Shown here piece after piece: positions 16,358 through 25,539 of a stretch of DNA of 64,000 nt. A program made the position numbers and the translations under genes. Below the pieces are notes generated by a model. It was not told where the DNA came from and did no database searches. It worked only from the letters and a program-made list of their open reading frames with translations. The stretch is from KBS-96 sp963722585 (lineage in GTDB: Bacteria; Acidobacteriota; Terriglobia; Bryobacterales; Bryobacteraceae), in contig CAVRNU010000041.1 in NCBI GenBank assembly GCA_963722585.1, positions 1-64,000 on the forward strand. The letters are read 5' to 3'. The first letter of the stretch is position 1, and each line of letters starts with the position of its first letter.

Positions 16358-17512
16358 CTACTGCGGCCCGCCGTTCTTAATCACCTCTTGAGCCCGCTCT
16401 GCCGTCGCAGCTCGCGCCTTGCCTTCCAATTCGCTGAACGTCTTCATCTCCGTTTGCGCCTCTTCCGTCCTTCCCGTCGCGCGGTAGGCCTGCGCCAGCA
16501 GGAAATGCGTTTTGGGCTCGGCAGGGTTCGATTTCTCGACCACTTTGAGTTCGGCGATTGCCTCCTGGTCGCGGTGCAGCTTCAACAGCAACCGCGCACG
16601 GTCGGCGCGGGCCTCCGTAAGATTCGGGCAGGCGGCAAGCGCCTTGTCCACGTGCGCCAGCGCCTGCTCCGGCTCGACGCTCTTCTGCAACAGGATGTCT
16701 CCGAGTTTCCACTCGACCATGCAATTATTCGGATCGATCGCCCGTTCCTGTTCAAACTGCTGGGTCGCGTTGTCCCATTGCGACAGGCTCCAGTACAAAT
16801 CGCCCAGTTTGAAATGCAGACCAGGCTGTTTTGGCGCGACTTCGACAGCTTTTTTCCATTCCACAATCGCGCCGTTGTAGTTTTTCATGCTTTCCATCAA
16901 CTCGGCGGAAATTTCGTGCGACCAAATGGAATCGGGACCAAGTTCGTTCACCTTCCCGAGTGCCTGTTCGGAGAGCTGCATGTACACTCTGCCGAGCAGA
17001 TACCAGACTTGAATATTTTGCGGCTCGAGTTTGGCAAGATGCTGCAGATGAGTCGCCGCGGCTTGGAAATCGCCCAGCTTAGTGAAATCGTTCACAAGCA
17101 GAAGCTCGAGATTCTTGTCGGCGGGATTCGCGGCAAGTGCGGATTCAAGGCGCGGCTTAGCCCGTTGATAGTCGCCCATCTGGAACAAGCACATGCCCAG
17201 GAGCGCCGAAGCCGACCTCATATGCGGATCGATCTTCAGCCCGCGTTCAAGTGCATCGGCGGCATCGCGAAACCGGCCCTGTTTAAAGTAGAGCGCGCCG
17301 AGATTGTTGTAAGCTGGCGCAAGCCGAGGTTCGAGCTTCAAAATCTCCTGATATTTCGCGGCTGCTGTCGCGAGATCCCCGGATCGCTCCGCCGCCGCTG
17401 CCTCCTCATGCAGCGAATCCACTTGCGCGTCAGTGGTTTGGCTCCAAAGGGCTCCGCAACCCGCGAGAACACACGACAAAACCCCGAGCCGCAAAGCAAA
17501 ACAAGCGACCAT
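16358..17512 (-). CDS. Secreted TPR protein
   Basis: The 384-residue protein has an N-terminal hydrophobic signal (LGVLSCVLAGCGALW) whose LAGC looks like a lipobox, so it may be a lipoprotein. The rest is a run of tetratricopeptide repeats (for example APAYNNLGALYFKQGRFRDAADALERGL and AEPKTHFLLAQAYRATGR). TPRs mediate protein contacts, and no catalytic motif is seen. It is divergent from the first ASPIC/UnbV gene with as little as 16 bases between starts, so they probably share a control region. The neighbours suggest a role in the same envelope cluster. Confidence 0.85.
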   Translation of the reverse strand: MVACFALRLGVLSCVLAGCGALWSQTTDAQVDSLHEEAAAAERSGDLATAAAKYQEILKLEPRLAPAYNNLGALYFKQGRFRDAADALERGLKIDPHMRSASALLGMCLFQMGDYQRAKPRLESALAANPADKNLELLLVNDFTKLGDFQAAATHLQHLAKLEPQNIQVWYLLGRVYMQLSEQALGKVNELGPDSIWSHEISAELMESMKNYNGAIVEWKKAVEVAPKQPGLHFKLGDLYWSLSQWDNATQQFEQERAIDPNNCMVEWKLGDILLQKSVEPEQALAHVDKALAACPNLTEARADRARLLLKLHRDQEAIAELKVVEKSNPAEPKTHFLLAQAYRATGRTEEAQTEMKTFSELEGKARAATAERAQEVIKNGGPQ

Positions 17513-17528
17513 GGATACACTATAGTGC

Positions 17529-19181
17529 TTGTGTAGTTGGCTTCCATCGCTCCCTATCTATGCGGTTGCAATGTTTACTTTCTCTGTGGCGACCGGCCTG
17601 CATTTCACCGATGTAGCCGCGCAGGCCGGCATTCGCGCCACGATGCGCTGCGGAGGACCCGAGAAGCGCTGGATAACGGAGGCCAACGGCAGCGGCGCGG
17701 CGTGGCTCGATTACGACAACGACGGCTTGATGGACCTGCTGATTGTAAATGGCGCGACCATGGACGAGCTGCGGAGAATTGTCTCCGGCTCGACGCTAGC
17801 GCCTTCGCCCGGCGGCGTGTATCTGTTTCACAATCTCGGAGACGGCCGATTCGAGGATGTCACGGCACGCGCGGGACTTAAAAATCCCTATTGGGGAACG
17901 GGCGCTAATGCGGCCGATTACGACAACGACGGCTTTACCGACATTCTCATCACCACCATAGGCCGCGATCTGCTGTATCGGAACAACGGAAACGGCACTT
18001 TTACGGAAGTAAGCAAACAGGCCGGTTTGGCTCAGAGCGTCGCCTGGCACACCGGAAGCGCGTTTGGCGATTTCGATGGCGATGGAAATCTCGATCTCTT
18101 CATCACCGGTTACGTGGACATTCACTCGCTCGCTTTCGACAAACCAGCGCCGGTCTGCGATTACTTTGGGCAGCACGTTTTCTGTGGCCCGATCGGACTG
18201 AAGGGCGAACGGAGCATGGTTTATCACAACAACGGCAACGGAACTTTTACCGATGTTACGAAGGCTTCGGGCGTCGGGAACGCGCCCCCGGCGCATGGAT
18301 TCACACCCGTCACCGGAGACTTCAATGGCGACGGCAAACTGGATGTTTTCGTTGCAAACGACTCCGATCCTAATTACCTGTTCCTAAACCAGGGCGACGG
18401 CACATTCAAAGAATCTGCACTCGAACATGGAGTGGCATTCAACGCCGATGGCCGAACACAATCGAACATGGGCGCGGCCGTGGGCGAGTTCGGCAAAAGC
18501 GGCAGCGAGGATCTCCTCACCACCACGTTCAACAAAGACTACTTTCCGCTGTTTCGCAAGAACAAATCGGGCATGTTCGACGAAGTGGCTTCGTCTGCCG
18601 GCCTCGCGACCATAACCGGAACCTATCTCGGCTGGGCCTGCGGCTTGACCGATTTTGCGAATTCCGGAATCCGCCAGTTCTGGACTGCCAACGGCCATGT
18701 TTATCCGACGGACAGCAGCTATTTTGAGCCGATTACAATTTTCGGCACCGTGGCCGGCAAAGCGTCGCTCATTTATTCGTACCCGGCGACGCCTTCCAAT
18801 TCTTACCGAGGAGGCTGCGCGGGCGACTATAACAACGACGGCAAAGAGGATCTGTTGATACTTCCCATCTCGGGCTCACCCGTTTTGTTGAGAAACGATA
18901 CAAGCGATCAAAACGCATGGCTGGGGCTAGAGCTCCGCGGCACAAAAAGCAACCGCGATGCGATCGGCGCGGCTGTTGCCGTGGAAGCGTGTGGCCAAAG
19001 GCAATGGGATGAAGTGCGCAACGGCGGCAGCTACATTTCGCGAAACGATCCTCGTTTACACTTTGGCTTGGGCGGATGCGGCAAAGTGGATAAAGTAACG
19101 ATCAAATGGCCGAGGGGAGCGATTCAAACCCTGACCGATGTGCCCGTGAACCGCTACCTGACAATCGAGGAACCGAAGTAA
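17529..19181 (+). CDS. ASPIC/UnbV (CRTAC1-like) FG-GAP protein 1
   Basis: Multiple VCBS/FG-GAP repeats with calcium-binding-like loops (DYDNDGLMDLL, DYDNDGFTDIL, DFDGDGNLDLF, DFNGDGKLDVF, DYNNDGKEDLL) should form a seven-bladed propeller. They are followed by a C-terminal ASPIC/UnbV domain (SNRDAIGAAV ... GSYISRNDPRLHFGLG). A TTG at 17529 gives 550 residues with a short hydrophobic leader; an ATG at 17571 would give a shorter N-terminus without a clear signal, so I prefer the former, with doubt. The protein is probably exported. The biochemical role of bacterial CRTAC1-like proteins is not established. It is followed one base later by a paralogue. Confidence 0.85.
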   Translation: MCSWLPSLPIYAVAMFTFSVATGLHFTDVAAQAGIRATMRCGGPEKRWITEANGSGAAWLDYDNDGLMDLLIVNGATMDELRRIVSGSTLAPSPGGVYLFHNLGDGRFEDVTARAGLKNPYWGTGANAADYDNDGFTDILITTIGRDLLYRNNGNGTFTEVSKQAGLAQSVAWHTGSAFGDFDGDGNLDLFITGYVDIHSLAFDKPAPVCDYFGQHVFCGPIGLKGERSMVYHNNGNGTFTDVTKASGVGNAPPAHGFTPVTGDFNGDGKLDVFVANDSDPNYLFLNQGDGTFKESALEHGVAFNADGRTQSNMGAAVGEFGKSGSEDLLTTTFNKDYFPLFRKNKSGMFDEVASSAGLATITGTYLGWACGLTDFANSGIRQFWTANGHVYPTDSSYFEPITIFGTVAGKASLIYSYPATPSNSYRGGCAGDYNNDGKEDLLILPISGSPVLLRNDTSDQNAWLGLELRGTKSNRDAIGAAVAVEACGQRQWDEVRNGGSYISRNDPRLHFGLGGCGKVDKVTIKWPRGAIQTLTDVPVNRYLTIEEPK

Positions 19182-19182
19182 G

Positions 19183-20853
19183 TTGAAAGCTCTACTCTGC
19201 CTCGCAGGCTTCGTCGTCGTGTGCGGTTTCTGGCTGGCGCTTCCGGCCGTGACCCCCGCCGGAAAATTCGCCGACGTAACCGTTGAGCGCGGCATTCACT
19301 TTCAAGGCGTAGCCTCGCATACATCCAAAAAATATCTGCCTGAAACCATGGGCTCGGGCGTAGCACTGTTCGATTACGATAACGACGGCCGGCTCGATAT
19401 CTTCTTTGTGAACGGCGCGCCGCTCGCCGAACCGACTCCCCTAGGAACGATACCTGTCAAGAAAGGACCGGAGTCCTGGAACCGGCTCTATCACCAGAAG
19501 CCCGATGGCAATTTCGAAGACGTAACCGAGAAAGCGGGCTTGCAGGGCGCGGGCTATGGCATGGGCGTCGCCGTGGGCGATTACGATAACGACGGCTATG
19601 AAGATCTCTACGTCACAGCCTACGGCGGCAACAAGCTGTATCACAACAATGGCAATGGCACGTTCACCGATGTCACAAAGGAATCCGGCACAGGCGGCAG
19701 CGGCTGGTCCACCAGCGCGGCCTGGGTCGATCTCGACAACGACGGCCGCTTGGATTTAGTGGTCTTGCGCTATGTGAAGTGGGATTTCAACGATATCTAT
19801 TGCGGCGAGCGTACGCCTGGCGGCCGGGCTTACTGCCACCCCGACACGTTTCAACCTATTGCTCCGCTCGTATTTCACAACGACGGAAATGGCCATTTTC
19901 ATGAAGTTGCCGAACAGATCGGACTCGCCAAGCCCGGCAAAGGCCTGGGTATCGCGCTTGCCGATTACGACCGCGACGGGCACATCGATTTGTTTGTCGC
20001 GAACGATTCGATGATGGAATTTCTCTATCACAACAAGGGCGACGGAACATTCGAAGAGATGGGGCTGGTGTCGCAAGTGGCTGTCGATGACGACGGCCAG
20101 ACCTATGCGGGCATGGGGACCGATTTCGCCGATTACGACAACGACGGCTATCCCGACATCGTCGTTGATAACCTGGCAAATCAAAAATACGCGCTGTACC
20201 GCAATAATCGCGATGGCAGTTTTAGTTACGTGACGCAAACAACCGGGCTGGGCCACATCACGCTGCTGCACTCCGGCTGGGGCTTGCGATTCGTCGATTA
20301 CGACAACGATGGCTGGAAAGACCTCATTATCACGCAGGGTCACGATCTCGACACCATCGAAAAAACGTCGCCCCACCTGCATTACCGGGAGCCCATGCTG
20401 CTTCTGCGCAACTCAGGAAAAGGGTTCGAGGACGTCTCCGGGCAGTCGGGCGATGTGTTTCAACGGCCATGGCTGGGGCGCGGCCTCGCGACGGGGGATT
20501 TTGATAATGACGGGCGCGTGGACTTTGTTGTTACGACGAACGGCGGAGCCGCGCACCTCATCCATAACGAGACCAACAGCGGAAATCATTGGTTGACGTT
20601 CTCGCTCATTGGCCACAAAACCAATCGCGATGGAATCGGAGCAGTCGTAAAGGTGAGTACGGCGCAAAGCGCGCAGTGGGACACGGTGACCACCGCCAGT
20701 AGTTATCTTTCTTCGAGCGATAAGCGGCTGCACTTCGGCCTCGGATCGGAGAGGGTTGCCGGGCGCATCGACATCCAATGGCCGAGCGGAAAGCTGCAAA
20801 CACTAGCCAACGTGAAAGCAGACCAGATTGTGAAAGTGAACGAACCCGAATAA
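19183..20853 (+). CDS. ASPIC/UnbV (CRTAC1-like) FG-GAP protein 2
   Basis: The 556-residue paralogue of the preceding gene starts at TTG 19183 immediately after the upstream TAA, with a good signal peptide (LLCLAGFVVVCGFWLALPA). It has at least six FG-GAP loops (DYDNDGRLDIFF, DYDNDGYEDLYV, DLDNDGRLDLVV, DYDRDGHIDLFV, DYDNDGYPDIVV, DYDNDGWKDLII) and an ASPIC/UnbV domain (TNRDGIGAVV ... SYLSSSDKRLHFGLG). The tandem pair probably arose by duplication. Ca2+-stabilised periplasmic or extracellular propeller is the likely form; the function is unknown. Confidence 0.9.
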   Translation: MKALLCLAGFVVVCGFWLALPAVTPAGKFADVTVERGIHFQGVASHTSKKYLPETMGSGVALFDYDNDGRLDIFFVNGAPLAEPTPLGTIPVKKGPESWNRLYHQKPDGNFEDVTEKAGLQGAGYGMGVAVGDYDNDGYEDLYVTAYGGNKLYHNNGNGTFTDVTKESGTGGSGWSTSAAWVDLDNDGRLDLVVLRYVKWDFNDIYCGERTPGGRAYCHPDTFQPIAPLVFHNDGNGHFHEVAEQIGLAKPGKGLGIALADYDRDGHIDLFVANDSMMEFLYHNKGDGTFEEMGLVSQVAVDDDGQTYAGMGTDFADYDNDGYPDIVVDNLANQKYALYRNNRDGSFSYVTQTTGLGHITLLHSGWGLRFVDYDNDGWKDLIITQGHDLDTIEKTSPHLHYREPMLLLRNSGKGFEDVSGQSGDVFQRPWLGRGLATGDFDNDGRVDFVVTTNGGAAHLIHNETNSGNHWLTFSLIGHKTNRDGIGAVVKVSTAQSAQWDTVTTASSYLSSSDKRLHFGLGSERVAGRIDIQWPSGKLQTLANVKADQIVKVNEPE

Positions 20854-20865
20854 CGATGCGCGGCG

Positions 20866-20890
20866 TGGGCGAGGCAGGCCTCGCCCCTAC
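20866..20890. repeat. Intergenic palindromic repeat, copy 1
   Basis: GGGCGAGGCAGGCCTCGCCCC is a near-perfect palindrome, followed at about 20899-20917 by a second GC-rich palindrome (GGCCGGGCCTGCTCGGCC). A near copy in the opposite orientation lies at 48966-48987. Both are in short intergenic gaps, consistent with a REP-like family. Confidence 0.6.
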
Positions 20891-20936
20891 AGTTGTAGTG
20901 GCCGGGCCTGCTCGGCCTGTCTTCTGTGGTACAACC

Positions 20937-21857
20937 ATGGCAAAGCTCCGTTTCTCAATGTTTCCTCGACTATCGTGGCTTTTACCGCTTGTACTGATTG
21001 CTCGCGCGAGCTCACAAATCCCCGACCCTGCCTTAGCCGAGGCCCGGTCCTTAGCCGCGAGCGGTAAGCTGAACGACGCCGAAGCCGCAGCCCGGGGTTA
21101 TCTTGCAACAAATCGCACTTCGCCCGACGGCCACTTTCTCTTGGGCTATATCCTCTTCAAAAAACAGCAAGCGAAAGCCTCGCTCGCCGAATACACCGAA
21201 GGCGCAAAATTCCGCACACCCAGCGCCTACGATCTGGAAGTTGTGGGCGGCGATTACGTTCTGCTTCACGACTACGCCGACGCCGACAAGTGGTTTACTA
21301 AATCGGTCGAATGGAACCCCCGAAATTTTCAGGCTCTCTATTACTTGGGCCGCACGAAATATAACGAAAATCGCTTCGAGGAAGCCGTAAACGTGTTTCT
21401 CGAATGCCTGAAACTCGATCCGAAAAACGTGAAGGCTGAAGACAATCTCGGGCTATCGTATCAGGGCCTGGGCCGGCTCGACGACGCTATCGCGGCCTTT
21501 CGCACGGCCATCGCGTGGCAAACCGATGCAAAGCAAAAAGATTCAAGTCCCTATATTGACTTGGGCACGCTGTTTGTCGATAACGACCGCCCTCGAGAGG
21601 CGATTCCCCATCTGCTCGAAGCAGCAGCGCTCGCGCCGGATGATGTGCGCGCGCACCGCGAGCTAGGCAAAGCCTACCTGCATCTCGACGAGCTCGACAA
21701 AGCGCAAGCCGAACTCGAGCGCAGCGTTCAGCTTGCTCCCGAAAATGCCCCCACACATTTCATGCTGGCGCAGGTGTACCGAAGGCGCGGGCTGGCTGAT
21801 AAGGCCAAGCAGGAAAGCGAGCGCTATATCGCCCTCGCCGGCGCACACTCCGAGTGA
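20937..21857 (+). CDS. Secreted TPR protein
   Basis: The ATG at 20937 gives a 306-residue protein with a signal peptide (FPRLSWLLPLVLIARASS). Upstream in-frame codons run through the palindromic repeat at 20866, so the longer frame from 20778 is not the gene. TPR units fill the protein (FQALYYLGRTKYNENRFEEAVNVF, PYIDLGTLFVDNDRPREAIPHL). It follows the two ASPIC/UnbV genes on the same strand and converges on the TonB receptor, with 5 bases between the ends. Likely a periplasmic adaptor; no enzymatic motif seen. Confidence 0.85.
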   Translation: MAKLRFSMFPRLSWLLPLVLIARASSQIPDPALAEARSLAASGKLNDAEAAARGYLATNRTSPDGHFLLGYILFKKQQAKASLAEYTEGAKFRTPSAYDLEVVGGDYVLLHDYADADKWFTKSVEWNPRNFQALYYLGRTKYNENRFEEAVNVFLECLKLDPKNVKAEDNLGLSYQGLGRLDDAIAAFRTAIAWQTDAKQKDSSPYIDLGTLFVDNDRPREAIPHLLEAAALAPDDVRAHRELGKAYLHLDELDKAQAELERSVQLAPENAPTHFMLAQVYRRRGLADKAKQESERYIALAGAHSE

Positions 21858-21862
21858 CGCCT

Positions 21863-24800
21863 TCAGAATTGGAACGATATTAACCCCTGCCCTTGCCGCT
21901 GCGTATTGTTCTGACTGTTGATGACCCTCCCGAAGTTTGCATCTTCGTAGTTCAGATCGGGCGAGCCGAAAATGACCCGGTTCAAGACATTGAAATATTC
22001 AATTTCGAGCTTCACCTTGACTTTCTCGCCAATGGCGAAGTACTTGGCGAGCGCGATGTTTTCGTTGGCCTGGAACGGATTCCGCAGTTGCCCGAGCACG
22101 CGCGGCGCATTACCCAGCACCCACGGTCCGGGATCGCTGAAATCGGCTTTGTTGATAACCGGCAGTCCCTGATACACGTTGTTGTACGAGAACATCATGT
22201 TGCTGTAGGAGACAACGTTCGCGCGGTTGCAAGGAGCGCAATTGTTACCAAGCGGATCGCCGTTCACGTAGACTGAGCCCCCCGCATTGCCGCTCCACAG
22301 CGGCGTTCCAGTCGCGTAAGTGAGAAGCGGGCTGATCTGCCAGCCGCCAAATACCGCATCCTTCCAGCCTCCCTCGTTCATAAACGCTCGGCCCTTGCCA
22401 AACGGCAATTCGTAAGTTCCGGCGATATTCACCATGTTGGTCTGATCGTTGTTGTCAACCGTCCATTCCGAGGCCTGATTGTTCTTGTTGAGTGAATTCG
22501 CGGCAAACGAGGTGAACCCGGAGTTTGTGTTGGACATCATGCGCGACAAATTGTAGGAGACCAAAAAGCTAAGACCGTTGGTATAGCGTTTCTCGACCTG
22601 GATCTGCATCGCGTTGTAGAACGACGATCCCGTATTGTCGAAATTGTTGAAAATGTTCGAATACTGAGGGTATGGCCGGAGCGCTTGCAGCAAGGTCGCG
22701 CTCGATCCGAAATCGTTTACAAAGTTTGGATAAGGCAAGGCGACGCCTGGGACGGAAGTGATGGAATTGCCCAGCAGGCTTCCATACTGATTCAGATAAG
22801 CCGGGTTTAGCTGATTGATGGGATTCAATTGCGAAGGCAAAAAGTTGGCGCGATTGCCGGTATAAGCGGCCGACAAGAACATCTGATAGGGCAGTTCCCG
22901 CTGAACGCCAATGTTCCAGACGATGTCATATGGCGCAATGCCGTCGGTCGCGGGATCGAACGCATTAATCTGCTGCCCGATTCCGAGCGATGGACTGAAC
23001 GGGGTCGGCGCCGGGCTGGGCAGAACATTGGTATCCCAGGAGCCGAAGGCCGGAACCGTCGAGCCGGTGGAATTGCGATTGAACGAGCCGAGCAGCAAAT
23101 TGCCGTAGTTCACAGCAACCTTGCTCGTGCCATACTCGTAGGCTCCGCCATCGAGATAATTCATCGAGAATCCACCCTGCAGCACCGTTTTGTTATTCAG
23201 CTCGTAAGAGTAGCCGAGGCGCGGGCTGAAGTGTCCCCATTTGATTGCCGCGCGATCCAATCCGGCGCATCCGGTGCAGTTGCCGAATTTCGTTGCCGCT
23301 CCAGGGAGATTGCCGGCTCCTGGGTTCGGAATGGTCGAGTTGAAGTAGACGATATAGTTGCCCACCGCTGTGAAGGGCACCATGATGTCCCAGCGCACGC
23401 CGATGTTCACGGTAAGGCGGGGATTGATCTTGATGTCGTCTTGAATATAGGGTGAGAAGTCTCTATTTCGGAGCTTCTCCTCCTGCGATCCGACGCGGTT
23501 GGCGCTATCCGCGATACCCAAGAGGTAACTGGCGAATGAGTTTCCGGTGTTGCTCAGGTTGTTCGGATCGGCCGTCGAGTTGTTGCTGAAATTAAACGTT
23601 CCAGCACATTTCTGGCATTCGTTATCGTCCTGATAGGTGCGTCGGATTTCGCCGCCGATATTGAACGTGTGCTTCCCCTTGATCCAGAGCCAGTTATTCT
23701 CGACCACGATCCCCAGCTTGCGGTTGATCGACTCGATCCAGGGCGAGCCGAACTGAGATGGCGAATTGGGGCCTTCGAAGTTCAATTCGGAAACCTGGGG
23801 TGCGCCGGGCGCAGCCGAAAAATTGGGCGCAGAGGTCCGCTGGCTGATCTGGTCGTTCAATTCTCCGAGCCAGCTCGCGCCCGCCGTCATCACCAGGTTT
23901 GGTGAGATTGTGTACGAGTAGTTCGCGATGAAGACCGTGCCGAGATCGGGATTGAAGGTATTGCTGGTGAGCGGATTGCTCGTCGGCAAATAAGAACTTG
24001 TTTCTGTCCCGTAAGACGATTGGTTGTCGCGCCACTGCGTCCAATGGAGCGATTGCTTGTCGGTCAGGTTGTGGTCGATCGTATAGCCCCAGGGATTTTG
24101 CCGCGTGGGGAGCACACCGCGAAGGGATTGCTGATTGTTGACCAAGCCCGGCAGCGAAGGATTGGGCATGTATTGCAGCAGGCTCGCTGATAACGGGCTG
24201 AAACAAGCCTGCGGAATGATGTTCCCGCGAAATGGCGTTCCAGGAGTATTGCCATTAGCGTTGCAGCCGCTGTTGGCCGGGTTCCAAATTACCGTGTTCA
24301 ATGCACTGAAATCGCCTGCCTTCTCTGCGGCCGTTGGGAGCGACATGAAGCTTGTATCGGTCTGATTCTGCCGGTACCACTCCATGCTGACGTGGAAAAA
24401 TGTGCGATCTTTTCCGTTGTAAACATGCGGAATAATGACCGGGCCCCCAAGGCTGAAGCCATAGTTATTTTCCTTGTCGATTGGGACGGTCGGATTGTAC
24501 GCGCCCTTGGCATCGAAGAAATTATTGCGAATGATTTCGAATCCGTCGCCGTGATATTGGTTTGAGCCAGATACGGTGTTGTAGGTTATGACGCCCTGGG
24601 CCAAACCGTATTGAGCCGAAAATGATGACCGCAAAACATTGAACTGGTTCACCAATTCGAACGGCGGATTCCATATGGTCTGAAAGCCCTGCGTTTCCGA
24701 TTGCGCCATCGGAATCCCGTTGAAAACCACTTCGCTTTCGAAGTCAACCCCGCCGTTGATCCGCTTGCTGAAGGAGCTGCCTGTCACGCCTGGCGCAAGA

Positions 24801-25300
24801 AACACGAAATTGTCGATCTGCCGCCCGCGTCCGCCGCTGATCTGGTTCGGCAGTTCCTGGACGACCTTGTTTTCAATCGTCGTGCCGAGGTCGGGAGTGG
24901 TCGTGTCGAGCGCCACCACGCTAGCCTGTACCTCGACGGTCTGACTCGCAGTGCCCGGCTGGAGCGACGCGTCGACCGTCGAAACCTTGGCCACTTCGAC
25001 TCCGACGCCGTTGTTAACCGAGGTTTGAAAGCCGGCGGACTCGATCTTGACCGTGTATGTACCAGGAATCAAATCGGTGAATTTGTAGGTTCCCGCCGAG
25101 CTTGTCTCCGTGGTTTTGACGACGCCGGTTGCGTCATTCGTTGCGGTCACCTTCGCGCCGGCGACGACCGCGCCCGTCGCATCGGTCACCGTTCCTGAAA
25201 TGCCTTGAAGGAGCTGCGCCCACAGGCTGCTGCTTCCTAGGAAAAACAAGCACAGGCACACCACCGGCCAGTGCTGCAACGTTGCAACCTTGTACCTCAT
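21863..25300 (-). CDS. Oar-like TonB-dependent outer membrane receptor
   Basis: The 1145-residue protein starts with a signal peptide (WPVVCLCLFFLGSSSLWA). A carboxypeptidase-regulatory-like beta-sandwich follows at about residues 33-120 (ISGTVTDATGAVVAGAKVTA), then a plug region (ELPNQISGGRGRQIDNFVFLAPGV) and a long beta-barrel ending in Phe (GQGLISFQF), the usual outer-membrane assembly signal. This architecture is the expanded Oar/CarboxypepD_reg TonB family of Acidobacteriota, thought to import large or polymeric substrates. It reads opposite to both flanking gene runs, and its start is divergent from the first cytochrome gene across a 239-base gap. Confidence 0.93.
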   Translation of the reverse strand: MRYKVATLQHWPVVCLCLFFLGSSSLWAQLLQGISGTVTDATGAVVAGAKVTATNDATGVVKTTETSSAGTYKFTDLIPGTYTVKIESAGFQTSVNNGVGVEVAKVSTVDASLQPGTASQTVEVQASVVALDTTTPDLGTTIENKVVQELPNQISGGRGRQIDNFVFLAPGVTGSSFSKRINGGVDFESEVVFNGIPMAQSETQGFQTIWNPPFELVNQFNVLRSSFSAQYGLAQGVITYNTVSGSNQYHGDGFEIIRNNFFDAKGAYNPTVPIDKENNYGFSLGGPVIIPHVYNGKDRTFFHVSMEWYRQNQTDTSFMSLPTAAEKAGDFSALNTVIWNPANSGCNANGNTPGTPFRGNIIPQACFSPLSASLLQYMPNPSLPGLVNNQQSLRGVLPTRQNPWGYTIDHNLTDKQSLHWTQWRDNQSSYGTETSSYLPTSNPLTSNTFNPDLGTVFIANYSYTISPNLVMTAGASWLGELNDQISQRTSAPNFSAAPGAPQVSELNFEGPNSPSQFGSPWIESINRKLGIVVENNWLWIKGKHTFNIGGEIRRTYQDDNECQKCAGTFNFSNNSTADPNNLSNTGNSFASYLLGIADSANRVGSQEEKLRNRDFSPYIQDDIKINPRLTVNIGVRWDIMVPFTAVGNYIVYFNSTIPNPGAGNLPGAATKFGNCTGCAGLDRAAIKWGHFSPRLGYSYELNNKTVLQGGFSMNYLDGGAYEYGTSKVAVNYGNLLLGSFNRNSTGSTVPAFGSWDTNVLPSPAPTPFSPSLGIGQQINAFDPATDGIAPYDIVWNIGVQRELPYQMFLSAAYTGNRANFLPSQLNPINQLNPAYLNQYGSLLGNSITSVPGVALPYPNFVNDFGSSATLLQALRPYPQYSNIFNNFDNTGSSFYNAMQIQVEKRYTNGLSFLVSYNLSRMMSNTNSGFTSFAANSLNKNNQASEWTVDNNDQTNMVNIAGTYELPFGKGRAFMNEGGWKDAVFGGWQISPLLTYATGTPLWSGNAGGSVYVNGDPLGNNCAPCNRANVVSYSNMMFSYNNVYQGLPVINKADFSDPGPWVLGNAPRVLGQLRNPFQANENIALAKYFAIGEKVKVKLEIEYFNVLNRVIFGSPDLNYEDANFGRVINSQNNTQRQGQGLISFQF

Positions 25301-25539
25301 TTTGTCTCCCCTGCAATCTTCCTGGCGTCAACTAATTGAAATCCGTTAACTGCCGCTCTAGGAGTATATTCGCATAGCGCCGGGGCTGACAAGCGAAATT
25401 TTGTACAGTTCACACGTTTGCTCTATCTTTTGCTTTCCGGGCGAAAGCAAAAGGCTGCTTTGTTTCGGCACGGTAACAAGCGAAGCTAGCGATTCGCAGT
25501 TTTGAACGGCCCGCGGCCCCATTCTGGTACGCTCTCGGT

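Noticed and set aside
15806..17536. A 576-codon plus-strand open frame
   Set aside because: It starts inside the hydrolase gene in another frame and runs antisense to the TPR gene; no domain is visible.
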